Shown here: positions 22,850 to 30,744 of the stretch, one piece after another
How positions within the stretch are numbered: position 1 is the first letter of the stretch
Layout: the number at the start of each line of letters is the position of its first letter
Assembly (NCBI RefSeq): GCF_030732225.1
Contig: NZ_CP132230.1
Span: 896,001 to 960,000, forward strand
DNA from: Streptococcus iniae
GTDB taxonomy: Bacteria > Bacillota > Bacilli > Lactobacillales > Streptococcaceae
Reading direction: 5' to 3'
DNA length: 64,000 bases
The notes under the pieces: model-generated
Told to the model about the DNA's origin: nothing
Seen by the model: the letters and a program-made list of their open reading frames with translations, nothing else
Databases searched by the model: none
Made by a program: the position numbers and the translations under genes

Positions 22850-23756
22850 TTACTGGAAAAAAAGACAGAGCGAGCTTTGGGAGTCCTTAGAGCGTGATGA
22901 GAGCCTTTTGAAAGATAAGATGGCTAAATACTACTCTGAACAAGAAACGCTCTTAGAACGTGAAATAGGGGTGTATTTTAGCAAGTATGGTAAAGATAAT
23001 GTAATTGAGTATAGAGACTTATTACAAAGGTTATCAAAAGAAGATAAAGACTTACTTTACAGAAATTATGATAATTTTGTTAAAAAATATCCACAGTATA
23101 AAGATTTAGCTCCTATCCGTGGTTCTATCTATAAGTTGGATAGACTTCAAGGGCTTGAATTAAGCATCAAGATGCAACAATTAGAAATTGGAGCAATTGA
23201 ACAGGAAGCTGTTAGTGCTCATTTAGCTAAGACGTTTAAAAAAGGTTATAAAGAAACAGCTAAAACAATGGGTTTTAAAATTGATGACGTAGCAGTTGAA
23301 ACTTTAATACGTGATAATTGGACTGGTCAAGGAGATTTTTCTGAAGCAATTTGGGGGAATAAACAAAAGTTGGTTAATTATCTAACAACCGACTTTAAAA
23401 ATGGCATTATCCGAGGAGATAGCTTTGACAAGTTAACAAAACAATTACGAGATAGGTTCAGCAAGCAGTCAAATAGTAATTTAAATAGGTTGCTAACGAC
23501 TGAGGGAACATACGTTAATAATCAAGCAATGATGAAGCCTTTTGAAGATAGTGGATTATATGACGAATTTGAGTTCGTGGCTGTGTTAGACGGTCATACC
23601 TCTTCATTATGTAAAGGGCTTGACGGACAAAAATTCCCAATGAAATCTAAACAAGTTGGAGTGAATTTCCCGCCAATGCATGCCAATTGTCGCAGTACGT
23701 TCGCAATGGTTATCCCAGATGACTATGTAGACAGATATGAAAAGGAGAATAGTTAA
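22836..23756 (+). CDS. Minor head protein (SPP1 gp7-like)
   Basis: A 306-residue head morphogenesis protein. The C-terminal gp7 domain is clear: FEFVAVLDGHTSSLCKGLDG and FPPMHANCRSTFAMVIPDDY. I prefer the ATG at 22836 to the TTG six bases upstream because aaggg is at the right distance. The protein probably joins the portal during assembly and is injected or retained as a minor head component. Confidence 0.88.
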   Translation: MNKHNYWKKRQSELWESLERDESLLKDKMAKYYSEQETLLEREIGVYFSKYGKDNVIEYRDLLQRLSKEDKDLLYRNYDNFVKKYPQYKDLAPIRGSIYKLDRLQGLELSIKMQQLEIGAIEQEAVSAHLAKTFKKGYKETAKTMGFKIDDVAVETLIRDNWTGQGDFSEAIWGNKQKLVNYLTTDFKNGIIRGDSFDKLTKQLRDRFSKQSNSNLNRLLTTEGTYVNNQAMMKPFEDSGLYDEFEFVAVLDGHTSSLCKGLDGQKFPMKSKQVGVNFPPMHANCRSTFAMVIPDDYVDRYEKENS

Positions 23757-23875
23757 TGTTTTGGACTTTATTTAGTGAATTATGCGGGTTCATTTTGTTT
23801 TTAATTGCTTTGGTGATTCTAATAGCAATAATTGTTAGCACTTATCAAGTAGTTAAAGAGCAATTGAAAAAATAG
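23756..23875 (+). CDS. Small membrane protein in the head operon
   Basis: A 39-residue peptide with one membrane helix (GFILFLIALVILIAIIVSTY) and a basic tail. It starts on the last base of the preceding stop codon with aaaggag upstream. Function unknown. Confidence 0.55.
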   Translation: MFWTLFSELCGFILFLIALVILIAIIVSTYQVVKEQLKK

Positions 23876-23962
23876 AAAGAAAAAAATGAAATATGAAAGT
23901 ATATATCTTAACAAGTGTTGCAGGATATGCTTTTGATTAAAAATTAAAAAAGGAGAATTAAT

Positions 23963-24214
23963 ATGTTAGAAAGAGCAAAAGAATTAGCTTCAAAAGAATT
24001 TAGTCGGTTGTCTGGTGTAGAAGTAAAGCCAGAGGACTGTTATGTAGTTTGGTTTAGCAAAACTCTACAAAACTGGAAAGCTTTGGTTAGCACAAACAAA
24101 TTGCACTCAAGCTCTAATCAAGGTAATTATGCCGAAGTTACTCATAATGGTGACATGGATGAAACATACGTGGATGTTTATAAAAAAATATCAAACAAAG
24201 CATATAAAGATTAA
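23963..24214 (+). CDS. DUF6275-like small protein
   Basis: An 83-residue protein, MLERAKELASKEFSRLSG..., containing YVVWFSKTLQNWKALVST and NGDMDETYVDVYKK. This pattern recurs in streptococcal and lactococcal phages between the minor head and scaffold genes (DUF6275). Its role is not known. Confidence 0.7.
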   Translation: MLERAKELASKEFSRLSGVEVKPEDCYVVWFSKTLQNWKALVSTNKLHSSSNQGNYAEVTHNGDMDETYVDVYKKISNKAYKD

Positions 24215-24314
24215 TCAGAAAGGAGCATCACACCTTGAAACCATCAGAAAACTGAAAGGAAGTGATCTAACATCTTGACTGGTAGGAATAGACTACTAAC
24301 AAAATATTTCGCTT

Positions 24315-24334
24315 AGACCTTGACAGGTCTTTTT
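24315..24334 (+). terminator. Terminator before the scaffold-capsid genes
   Basis: AGACCT-TGAC-AGGTCT is followed by TTTTATT. It may partly end transcripts from upstream before the highly expressed scaffold and capsid genes. The surrounding 24215-24420 stretch holds no convincing gene. Confidence 0.7.
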
Positions 24335-24420
24335 ATTATGTCCTGAGCATGACATTAAACTACTTAAATAAAATCGCAATGCACTGGGGCTTATGCAATG
24401 GTGTGGGGCAGGAGGAAAAA

Positions 24421-24993
24421 ATGAACGAAAACGAAGAAATTTTAGATAAATCTGGTGCACAAGAGGAAACTAAAACACCAACGTTTGATGAAGTATTGTC
24501 AGACCCTAAGAATCAAGCTGAATTTGATAAGAAGGTAGCTAAAGCATTAGAAACTGCACGTAGTAAATGGGAGCAAGAACAAGCAGATAAAGAAGATGAA
24601 GCAAAAAAACTTGCTAGAATGAATGCAGAACAAAAGGCTCAGCATGAAAAAGACCAACTTCTCAAAGAGCTTGCGGAGCTTAAGGCAGAACGCACACGGT
24701 CAGAAATGACTACGACCGCTCGTGGCATGTTAAATGAAGCTAACTTGTCAATCGGTGATGATTTGATTAATCAATTAGTGGCTGACAATGCAGATGATAC
24801 AAAAAAAGCTGTTGAAGGCTTTATTGACTTATTTAACGAAAACCTAGAAAAAGCAATTAATGAACGTTTGAAATCGCCTTTACCAAAAACAAGTAAAGGA
24901 AACAATAGTCTGACAAAAGCTGACATTTTTGCAGTAAAAGACACAAACGAACGTCAACGCTTAATTTCTGAAAACTTACATTTATTTAATTAA
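24421..24993 (+). CDS. Capsid scaffolding protein (DUF4355)
   Basis: A 190-residue acidic coiled-coil protein (QAEFDKKVAKALETARSKWE and an extended helical middle) with the DUF4355 pattern. It guides capsid assembly and lies immediately before the major capsid gene. The start at 24421 is chosen because ggaggaaaaa precedes it; an upstream in-frame ATG has no site. Confidence 0.88.
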   Translation: MNENEEILDKSGAQEETKTPTFDEVLSDPKNQAEFDKKVAKALETARSKWEQEQADKEDEAKKLARMNAEQKAQHEKDQLLKELAELKAERTRSEMTTTARGMLNEANLSIGDDLINQLVADNADDTKKAVEGFIDLFNENLEKAINERLKSPLPKTSKGNNSLTKADIFAVKDTNERQRLISENLHLFN

Positions 24994-25008
24994 AAGGAGA
25001 AATAACAC

Positions 25009-25902
25009 ATGGTAACAACACGCACATTCCCAGAAGAAAACTTGATCAAATCAACTGACTTAAAATATCCAATTACAATTGACGTAGCTAATAAATTTGA
25101 AGCTAATCTAAATAAATTGGTTGAAATGCTCGGAATCACACGTAAAATCTCAGTTAATGAAGGCATGACATTGCGCACATACTCTGGATATGACGTTACT
25201 TTAGGCGATGGGGCTGTACCAGAAGGCGAAGTAATCCCATTATCCAAAGTTGCTCGTAAAACACATTCTGAAAAAACTATTTCACTAAAAAAATATCGTA
25301 AAGCAACTACTGCTGAAGATATCCAAATGTTTGGCTCTAATGAAGCAGTAACAAATACAGACAACGCTTTAATCCGTGAGTTACAAAAACAAGTCCGCAA
25401 AGACTTTGTGACTTCTTTGAAAACTGGAACAGGTACAGAAAAAGCTGTTGCACACGGTTTACAAGGCGCTCTAGCTACTGCATGGGGTAAATTACAAGTC
25501 TTGTTTGAAGATTATGGTTCTGAGCAAGCTGTAGTCTTTGCTAACTCAATGGATGTTGCTGAATATGTTGGTAAAGCGAATATCACAACACAAACAGCAT
25601 TTGGATTGACTTACTTAGTTGACTTCACAGGCACTTTAATCATTGCCACAAATGACATCACAAAAGGCGAAATTTGGGCAACTGTACCAGAAAACTTAAT
25701 CTTGGCACACATTAACCCTAATTCATCTGCGGTTGCTCGTGAGTTTAACTTATCAGGCGATGAAACAGGGTTCATTGGTATGACACACTTTACTGAAAAT
25801 ACTACAATGACAATCCAAACATTACTAGCATCTGGAATTTTACTATATCCTGAGCGTATTGACGGAATTGTTAAAGTACAACTTACAGCAGGAGTTCAAT
25901 AA
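25009..25902 (+). CDS. Major capsid protein
   Basis: A 297-residue protein with HK97-fold capsid features (LVEMLGITRKISVNEGMTLR, VPEGEVIPLSKVARK, KKYRKATTAEDIQ). The strong aaaaggag site and host-like codon use suggest high expression. Scaffold precedes it and a small helical protein plus connector genes follow, the standard head order. Confidence 0.9.
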   Translation: MVTTRTFPEENLIKSTDLKYPITIDVANKFEANLNKLVEMLGITRKISVNEGMTLRTYSGYDVTLGDGAVPEGEVIPLSKVARKTHSEKTISLKKYRKATTAEDIQMFGSNEAVTNTDNALIRELQKQVRKDFVTSLKTGTGTEKAVAHGLQGALATAWGKLQVLFEDYGSEQAVVFANSMDVAEYVGKANITTQTAFGLTYLVDFTGTLIIATNDITKGEIWATVPENLILAHINPNSSAVAREFNLSGDETGFIGMTHFTENTTMTIQTLLASGILLYPERIDGIVKVQLTAGVQ

Positions 25903-26184
25903 ATGAATTATAAAGTTGAAGAACGTTTCTTTGACTTATTAGATAATAGCTTTGTTTACGAGGTTGGAGATGTCTTTCCTCGTAAAGGCTATGAACCAAC
26001 AAAGGAACGATTAGAAAGTCTGTTGTCAACTAATAACGCTTATCACAAACCTTTTATTTCAGCATCTGAAAACTTGCACGATATGAAAGTAACTGAATTA
26101 AAAGAAAAAGCTAAAGAATTAGGGATTGAATTACCAGCTAAAACAAACAAGGAAGAAATTATTGAATTAATTGAAAAGAAATGA
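25903..26184 (+). CDS. Head protein with SAP/HeH-like C terminus
   Basis: A 93-residue protein. The C-terminal 40 residues (MKVTELKEKAKELGIELPAK, then EEIIELIEKK) form a HeH/SAP-like helix-extended loop-helix domain often found after capsid genes. It starts directly after the capsid stop. Confidence 0.7.
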   Translation: MNYKVEERFFDLLDNSFVYEVGDVFPRKGYEPTKERLESLLSTNNAYHKPFISASENLHDMKVTELKEKAKELGIELPAKTNKEEIIELIEKK

Positions 26185-26192
26185 GGTGACTT

Positions 26193-26534
26193 ATGAGTGC
26201 TAATGAAGACATTCTAGCTCGTGTAAAAATAAGGTTATCTGACGAAACCAATGTTAATCCATTACTTCTTTCTGAATTAGTTCAAACCGCTATTGATCGT
26301 ATTAACTTAAAAGTAGGAGATGCTATTTTTAATCCTATTTTTAACTCTATTGCTGTGGATGTTGTGGTTAAAATGTATCGTAGATTATACTATGAGGGAA
26401 TCTCGAGCGAAGACGCCGACACAATTAGAACAACATTTGTTAATGATTTATTGGCAGAATACGGCGAAGAGTTGACAAGTTACAAAAAAGACCGTTTAGC
26501 AATACTAAATAAAAAGGTGGTACGTTTCTTATGA
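26193..26534 (+). CDS. Head-tail connector protein
   Basis: A 113-residue helical protein (ANEDILARVKIRLSDETNVNP...) of the gp6/gp15-like connector type. It probably forms the ring under the portal. It overlaps the next gene by four bases. Confidence 0.8.
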   Translation: MSANEDILARVKIRLSDETNVNPLLLSELVQTAIDRINLKVGDAIFNPIFNSIAVDVVVKMYRRLYYEGISSEDADTIRTTFVNDLLAEYGEELTSYKKDRLAILNKKVVRFL

Positions 26535-26842
26535 GATATACCACTTTTAATTTGGTAACTAACGTATCAACAGGACAAAAAGACACCCTTGGAAATGACA
26601 TCATAACTAAATCAGAATCTGTAAGTCATAAAGGGAGGTTTACGGAGTGGCACGCCAATGATGAGATTGTATACGGTCGAGATTTAACGTCTAGCAATCG
26701 TAAAATGATAAGTAATACAATAACACTAGGTGAAGCTAAAAAGGCATCACAAGTTAAATTAGACGGCAAATATTACGATATAAAATCAGTTAAAGATTTA
26801 GGTCGTTGGCGTTTGTTATTGATTAATGGTTATCGCTTATGA
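26531..26842 (+). CDS. Head closure protein
   Basis: A 103-residue beta-rich protein (SPP1 gp16-like head-tail adaptor). The conserved end pattern YYDIKSVKDLGRWRLLLINGY is visible. It would close the head after packaging. ATGA overlaps occur at both sides. Confidence 0.8.
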   Translation: MRYTTFNLVTNVSTGQKDTLGNDIITKSESVSHKGRFTEWHANDEIVYGRDLTSSNRKMISNTITLGEAKKASQVKLDGKYYDIKSVKDLGRWRLLLINGYRL

Positions 26843-27240
26843 AATTTACAATTAAAGGCACTGAAAAGCTTGAAGAACGTTTTAGGGCAATGAATGCTAT
26901 TCGATGGGATGGTGTTGTCAATAAAAGCCTTACTCAAATGTTTAATCGAGGGGCTAGACCGCCAGGCACGCCAGTTGGTAAACAAACAAAAAACCATAGC
27001 GCTGGGGAATTAAGACGTTCAAGAAGAAAGCAAGAAATTTCATCTAAAGATGGTTCTTATACAGGTTCTTTTTACTATACAAAAGACTATGCTCCGCACG
27101 TTGAATATGGGCGTAGGATAGTAAGAAAAGGCAAGCAAGTTGGTTATGTCAACGGTAAAAAATATCTTTTCAATAACGTTCAAAAACAACGTCAAATTTA
27201 TTTTAAAGATATGTTAGCTGAATTAAGAAAGAAGAGGTAA
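26839..27240 (+). CDS. HK97 gp10-type tail completion protein
   Basis: A 133-residue basic protein with gp10 features (MKFTIKGTEKLEERFRAM, ARPPGTPVGKQ, DYAPHVEYGRRI). It takes part in the head-tail joint. It overlaps the preceding gene by four bases. Confidence 0.85.
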   Translation: MKFTIKGTEKLEERFRAMNAIRWDGVVNKSLTQMFNRGARPPGTPVGKQTKNHSAGELRRSRRKQEISSKDGSYTGSFYYTKDYAPHVEYGRRIVRKGKQVGYVNGKKYLFNNVQKQRQIYFKDMLAELRKKR

Positions 27241-27243
27241 GGT

Positions 27244-27654
27244 ATGTTAAAAAAATTAGGTTTGACAGATTTACATGCCACTTTAAAGGAAACAATTGAA
27301 AAATATACAGGTGTTGTAGCGTATGATTCTGTCCCAGAAGATGCGCCTTCACCTTTTTATTTTATTGAGATTGTGGATAAACGACCAGAAGACACAAAAG
27401 TCATGTGGTGCGAAGTATTTACCATTTGGATACATGCAATTTCAGAAAAAGGAAAATCTAAAATTGCAATCTATAAAATGATTGAAGATTTAGAAGAAGC
27501 TTTAACAATGGAGTTGGCATTACCAGATGGTGTTGAAGTGCTACGACAAGTAGAAACTGGGATGCAGTCCTTACAAGAGGATGAAACAGGTGAGAATCAT
27601 GCGATTATTGCCTATGAAATAAAAGTCGCTTATGGCTTTAAAACAAAGATATAA
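27244..27654 (+). CDS. Tail terminator protein (DUF5072-like)
   Basis: A 136-residue protein with a conserved core (FYFIEIVDKRPEDTKVMWCE, HAISEKGKSKIAIYKMIEDL). The position between gp10-like and major tail genes is that of the tail terminator, which caps the tail tube. Confidence 0.8.
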   Translation: MLKKLGLTDLHATLKETIEKYTGVVAYDSVPEDAPSPFYFIEIVDKRPEDTKVMWCEVFTIWIHAISEKGKSKIAIYKMIEDLEEALTMELALPDGVEVLRQVETGMQSLQEDETGENHAIIAYEIKVAYGFKTKI

Positions 27655-27666
27655 AAGGAGAAAATA

Positions 27667-28173
27667 ATGGGAACAGAATTTGATAGTGGTGTGTATTGTA
27701 ACTTTGATGCAAGCTCCACTAAAGCAATTGCAGGGAAAGACATTATCTTGGCAATTTTTGATGCAACTGGGGCTAAATTATTGGCAATCAGTGGGCAACA
27801 AGGGTTGACAATTAATCGTTCAGCAGATTCAATCGAAGTGTCGTCTAAAGATACCAAAGGCGGTTGGAAATCTAAAATCGCTGGTATGAAAGAATGGTCT
27901 ATTGACAACGATGGTCTATACATACCTTCTGACGAAACACACAAAGAACTAGGCAAAGCGTTTGAAGCAAGCAATCCAGTTTGTATCAAAGTTGTTAACG
28001 GTAAAACTAAAAAAGGCATGTTTGGCGGACTAGCTTATGTCAGTGATTACTCACTAGAAGCACCATATGATGACGGTATGACTTACTCAATCAGTTTAGA
28101 TGGTAACGGTGCATTAGTTGACTTGTCAACATTAACAGATCAAGCTAATTTAGTAGTAGCTATGCCTGAATAA
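27667..28173 (+). CDS. Major tail protein (TP901-1 family)
   Basis: A 168-residue tail-tube subunit. Features of the TP901-1 major tail family are LTINRSADSIEVSSKDTKGG and IAGMKEWSIDNDGLY. A strong aaaaggag site is present. It precedes the chaperone pair and tape measure, as in other siphophages. Confidence 0.88.
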   Translation: MGTEFDSGVYCNFDASSTKAIAGKDIILAIFDATGAKLLAISGQQGLTINRSADSIEVSSKDTKGGWKSKIAGMKEWSIDNDGLYIPSDETHKELGKAFEASNPVCIKVVNGKTKKGMFGGLAYVSDYSLEAPYDDGMTYSISLDGNGALVDLSTLTDQANLVVAMPE

Positions 28174-28188
28174 TAGAGAGCAGGAATA

Positions 28189-28506
28189 ATGGAAAAAGAA
28201 ATTATTACAATTGATGAAAAACAATATGAATTAAAATATAACGAAAAAACTATTGAAAATATTGAGTCAATCACAGGTAAAGCTTTTATGAGCATTATTA
28301 TGAGTGATAAGGGAATGCTGTCTTTGGCAACTATGCGACAATACTTTTCAAATGCATTGTATGCGGTTGAAGGTGGTCGAGTATCTGCTGAACAAGGTTC
28401 TATTGTTTTCGAAAAAGTTTTAAATGCAAAAGGTTTTGCTTATGTAAACATGTTGATTATTACCACTGTCCAGCGTGACTGCCCTTTTTTCTTCCTAGGC
28501 GCTTAG
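28189..28506 (+). CDS. Tail assembly chaperone, short form (gpG-like)
   Basis: A 105-residue protein that binds the tape-measure protein while the tail is built. A minority of ribosomes should shift to the -1 frame at CCCTTTTTTC (28482-28491), adding about 150 residues. The zero-frame stop is at 28504. Position between major tail and tape-measure genes is diagnostic. Confidence 0.85.
   Translation: MEKEIITIDEKQYELKYNEKTIENIESITGKAFMSIIMSDKGMLSLATMRQYFSNALYAVEGGRVSAEQGSIVFEKVLNAKGFAYVNMLIITTVQRDCPFFFLGA
28482..28491 (+). promoter_or_regulatory. Programmed -1 frameshift site
   Basis: The zero frame reads TGC CCT TTT TTC. Both C-CCT-TTT and T-TTT-TTC fit the slippery heptamer rule. The -1 frame is open from here to 28940. 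Confidence 0.78.
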
Positions 28507-28940
28507 TTGAGTTAGAGTATCTCGGTGGGAGTGAAGATAATACTGATTACGAATATATAGAACTAGCGAAGCAATACGAAAAAGATATTGACTTCGCTTT
28601 TTTCTTTGTTGAGTTTGGAATAACTAAAAACGATTTTTTAGAACTAACAAAAAGAGAAAAGTTGTTTATTCGTAAAGCTTGGGAAGATAAATTGGTTAGA
28701 GATAATGAGTTTATGAGGAATGCAGTATTAAACGCTGTTAGCAATGCTATGCGTAAAAAAGGCAGTAAGTTTTCAGACCTTTGGAAACGTAAGCAACAAC
28801 CAGCAAATATGGATGTTGTCACAGCTCACTTAGAAATTATATCTATATCGGAAGAAACTGAAGGCAAGTCATGGGTTGATGCAATTTACAAAGCTAACAA
28901 CTTAAAAAAACCAAACAGAGAGGAGGTAGATAATGGCTGA
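28488..28940 (+). CDS. Tail assembly chaperone, frameshift extension (gpT-like)
   Basis: The -1 frame downstream of the slippery site encodes about 150 residues (LVELEYLGGSEDN, YIELAKQYEKDIDFAFFFVEF, REKLFIRKAWEDK) and ends at 28940, overlapping the tape-measure start by eight bases. There is no ribosome site for independent translation at the start of this frame. The product is therefore the C-terminal part of a gpG-gpT fusion. Confidence 0.78.
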   Translation, partial: FLPRRLVELEYLGGSEDNTDYEYIELAKQYEKDIDFAFFFVEFGITKNDFLELTKREKLFIRKAWEDKLVRDNEFMRNAVLNAVSNAMRKKGSKFSDLWKRKQQPANMDVVTAHLEIISISEETEGKSWVDAIYKANNLKKPNREEVDNG

Positions 28941-29531
28941 TTATACTTTAGGTGTTGACGTAACAGGTGATGCTTCGAGCATGCAAAAGGAATTTGATAA
29001 AGCTCAAAAAGCAGTTGAAGCTTTAAAGAAAAAAACTGAAGAAGCAAATAAAACAGCTTCGGGAACTTTCAGTGAAATGTCAAAAAGCATAGGAGATACC
29101 TCTGAAAAGTTAAGAAGTTTTGGCGATAAAATGAGCGGTGTCGGTGAAAAAATAGCGGATGTTGGTTCTAACATGACAAAATGGATTACAACTCCAATTG
29201 TTGGGGCGGTTGGTTACGCAGTCAAAGCTTACGCAGATCTGGAACAAGCCGTGGGCGGTGTTGAAACACTGTTCAAAAGCTCATCAAAAGAAGTAATTTC
29301 AAATGCTGAAAAAGCCTATAAAACAGCTGGAATATCATCTGTTAAATATATGGAACAAGTTACTTCATTTTCAGCTAGCTTATTACAAGGTCTTGGCGGG
29401 GATACTGCTAAGGCTGCCAAGGTGGCAGATAAAGCTATCATTGACATGTCTGACAACGCCAACAAGATGGGTACATCTATTGAGTTAATCCAAAATGCTT
29501 ACCAAGGTTTTGCGAAAGGTAATTTTACGAT
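28933..29531 (+). CDS. Tape-measure protein, exon 1
   Basis: The N-terminal 199 codons of the tail-length protein (ADYTLGVDVTGDASSMQKEF..., coiled coil, then a TPIVGAVGYAVKAYADLEQA segment). The conserved motif SIELIQNAYQGFAKGNFT is reached at the end. The frame then runs into a stop within a group I intron. The splice site after 29531 (ACGAT) restores the family motif NFTMLDNLKLGYGG across two introns. Spliced total: 730 residues (join 28933-29531, 30425-30446, 30745-32316). Confidence 0.88.
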
Positions 29532-30424
29532 AGAATTAATGTCCGCTGCATAGGTGACTATGTAGATGAAAGTGTGTGAACCCTACTAGGGGTGTGAAGT
29601 CAAAATATAGCAGGAAATGGCTATTGAGATGGCTTTGCTAACAGGGGAAGTCTAAAACGATTATAGCTTTTCGTCATGATTATCCTGTGCTAAGCTTTAT
29701 GCGTATAAACCAAATTATTATTGACTGATAGATGATAATTTGGTATAATATATAAAGAAAGTCAAACGACTATGAGTTTGTTACTCAGTACTGTATCTAT
29801 TAGTACGATATGGGAAGTGCACACCAACTTTAAAGGAGAATGAAAGCTATGGAGATGTGGAAAGATATTGATGATTTACCGGGGTATTCTATAAGCAATA
29901 AAGGAAGAGTCATGAAAAATGATACAGGTCAGATTATGGTGCTGGGCAAGAATAACGGATACGTTAGAATCGTTGTTGCTAAACACGTCCATAGGCTTGT
30001 AGCTAAAGCTTTTCTTGACGAACCTGAAAATGAAGAACAACTATGGGTAGACCATATAGACGGAAACCGTTCTAATAATGATGTTTCTAATTTGAGATGG
30101 GTTACTCCATCAGAAAATAGATTGGCGTTTGGCCATGAACAAAGAAGCATAAATAAACGGAGAAAAGTTAGAGCGACACATCTCGATGGCAAAGAAATAA
30201 TTTTCGAATCAAGACAAGCCTGTGCTGAGTATTTTGGAACATCTGACAGCGAAGTTGTTTACAACAAGCGATATCAGAAGCACTCGTCTAAAAAAAGGAC
30301 GAATCCAAATGCGCATGATAAAAAAGGCTGGATCTTTGAAAAAGTTGAAGATATAGTCTAATCCCTTAAGGTTTACGAAAAATCGTAAGCCTTTTTAAAT
30401 ACCACGAAAGTGGGGGTATAAATG
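29532..30424 (+). ncRNA. Group I intron 1 in the tape-measure gene
   Basis: A self-splicing intron of 893 nt. The P7 strands are GACTA (29768-29772, in AACGACTATGAG) and TAGTC (30354-30358, in GAAGATATAGTC). A Q-type segment CCTGTGCTAAGC lies near 29685. P9-like hairpins follow: GGTTTACGA/TCGTAAGCC and CCAC-GAAA-GTGG. It ends in G (30424). The 5' exon ends in U. The P1 helix is less clear than in intron 2. The HNH gene occupies the loop between the P7 strands (P8 region). Confidence 0.82.
29849..30361 (+). CDS. HNH homing endonuclease (NUMOD4-HNH) in intron 1
   Basis: A 170-residue endonuclease that would cut intronless tape-measure alleles and spread the intron. The NUMOD4 part is WKDIDDLPGYSISNKGRVM. 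The HNH core is HRLVAKAFLDEPENEEQLWV followed by DHIDGNRSNNDVSNLRWVT. The C-terminal DNA-binding region follows (HLDGKEIIFESRQACAEYF). I start at 29849 because aaaggag is at good distance; the ATG at 29840 is too close. The last codons lie on the intron's P7 3' strand, so the ORF overlaps the catalytic core. Confidence 0.88.
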   Translation: MEMWKDIDDLPGYSISNKGRVMKNDTGQIMVLGKNNGYVRIVVAKHVHRLVAKAFLDEPENEEQLWVDHIDGNRSNNDVSNLRWVTPSENRLAFGHEQRSINKRRKVRATHLDGKEIIFESRQACAEYFGTSDSEVVYNKRYQKHSSKKRTNPNAHDKKGWIFEKVEDIV

Positions 30425-30446
30425 GTTAGATAACTTAAAACTGGGT
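30425..30446 (+). other. 22-nt micro-exon of the tape-measure gene (exon 2)
   Basis: These 22 bases, joined to ...ACGAT and TACGGT..., encode (M)LDNLKLG, exactly the conserved tape-measure motif missing from the flanking frames. It is bounded by G of intron 1 and by U before intron 2. Its 3' end pairs perfectly over seven bases with GCTCAGT in intron 2. Confidence 0.82.
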
Positions 30447-30744
30447 AAACCTAAAAAACTAGCTCAGTATAAACCTCGTGAAAACGGTGAAACTCTAAAC
30501 ACATTATTATGTGCATGACAATACCGTGCTAAGCCTTTTTTAAAGGAAAGTGTAACGACTATCGAAACAGATTAAGCATTCTTATTTATAAAATAAGGTG
30601 CTTTTTTAATGGAGTAGAGTACACCCAAGTGGGTGGAAGTGCGAGGGTGCAGAAATGTACAAGAGATAGTCTAGTCTATATAGAAATATATAGCAGTTCA
30701 TAAGAGAACGGTCATAAATTAACGACTTATGGCGAATATAAACG
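30447..30744 (+). ncRNA. Group I intron 2 in the tape-measure gene
   Basis: A compact 298-nt intron without an ORF. P1 forms between exon ACTGGGT (30440-30446) and intron GCTCAGT with the expected U-G at the splice site. Q segment CCGTGCTAAGCC, P7 strands GACTATC (30557-30563) and GATAGTC (30665-30671), and a P9 hairpin CTATATA-GAAA-TATATAG are visible. The last intron base is G30744. Splicing gives GGT-TAC-GGT-GGC, in frame. Confidence 0.85.

Noticed and set aside
23894..23940. 15-codon frame MKVYILTSVAGYAFD
   Set aside because: Too short, and not supported by a convincing ribosome site or by overlap with neighbours.
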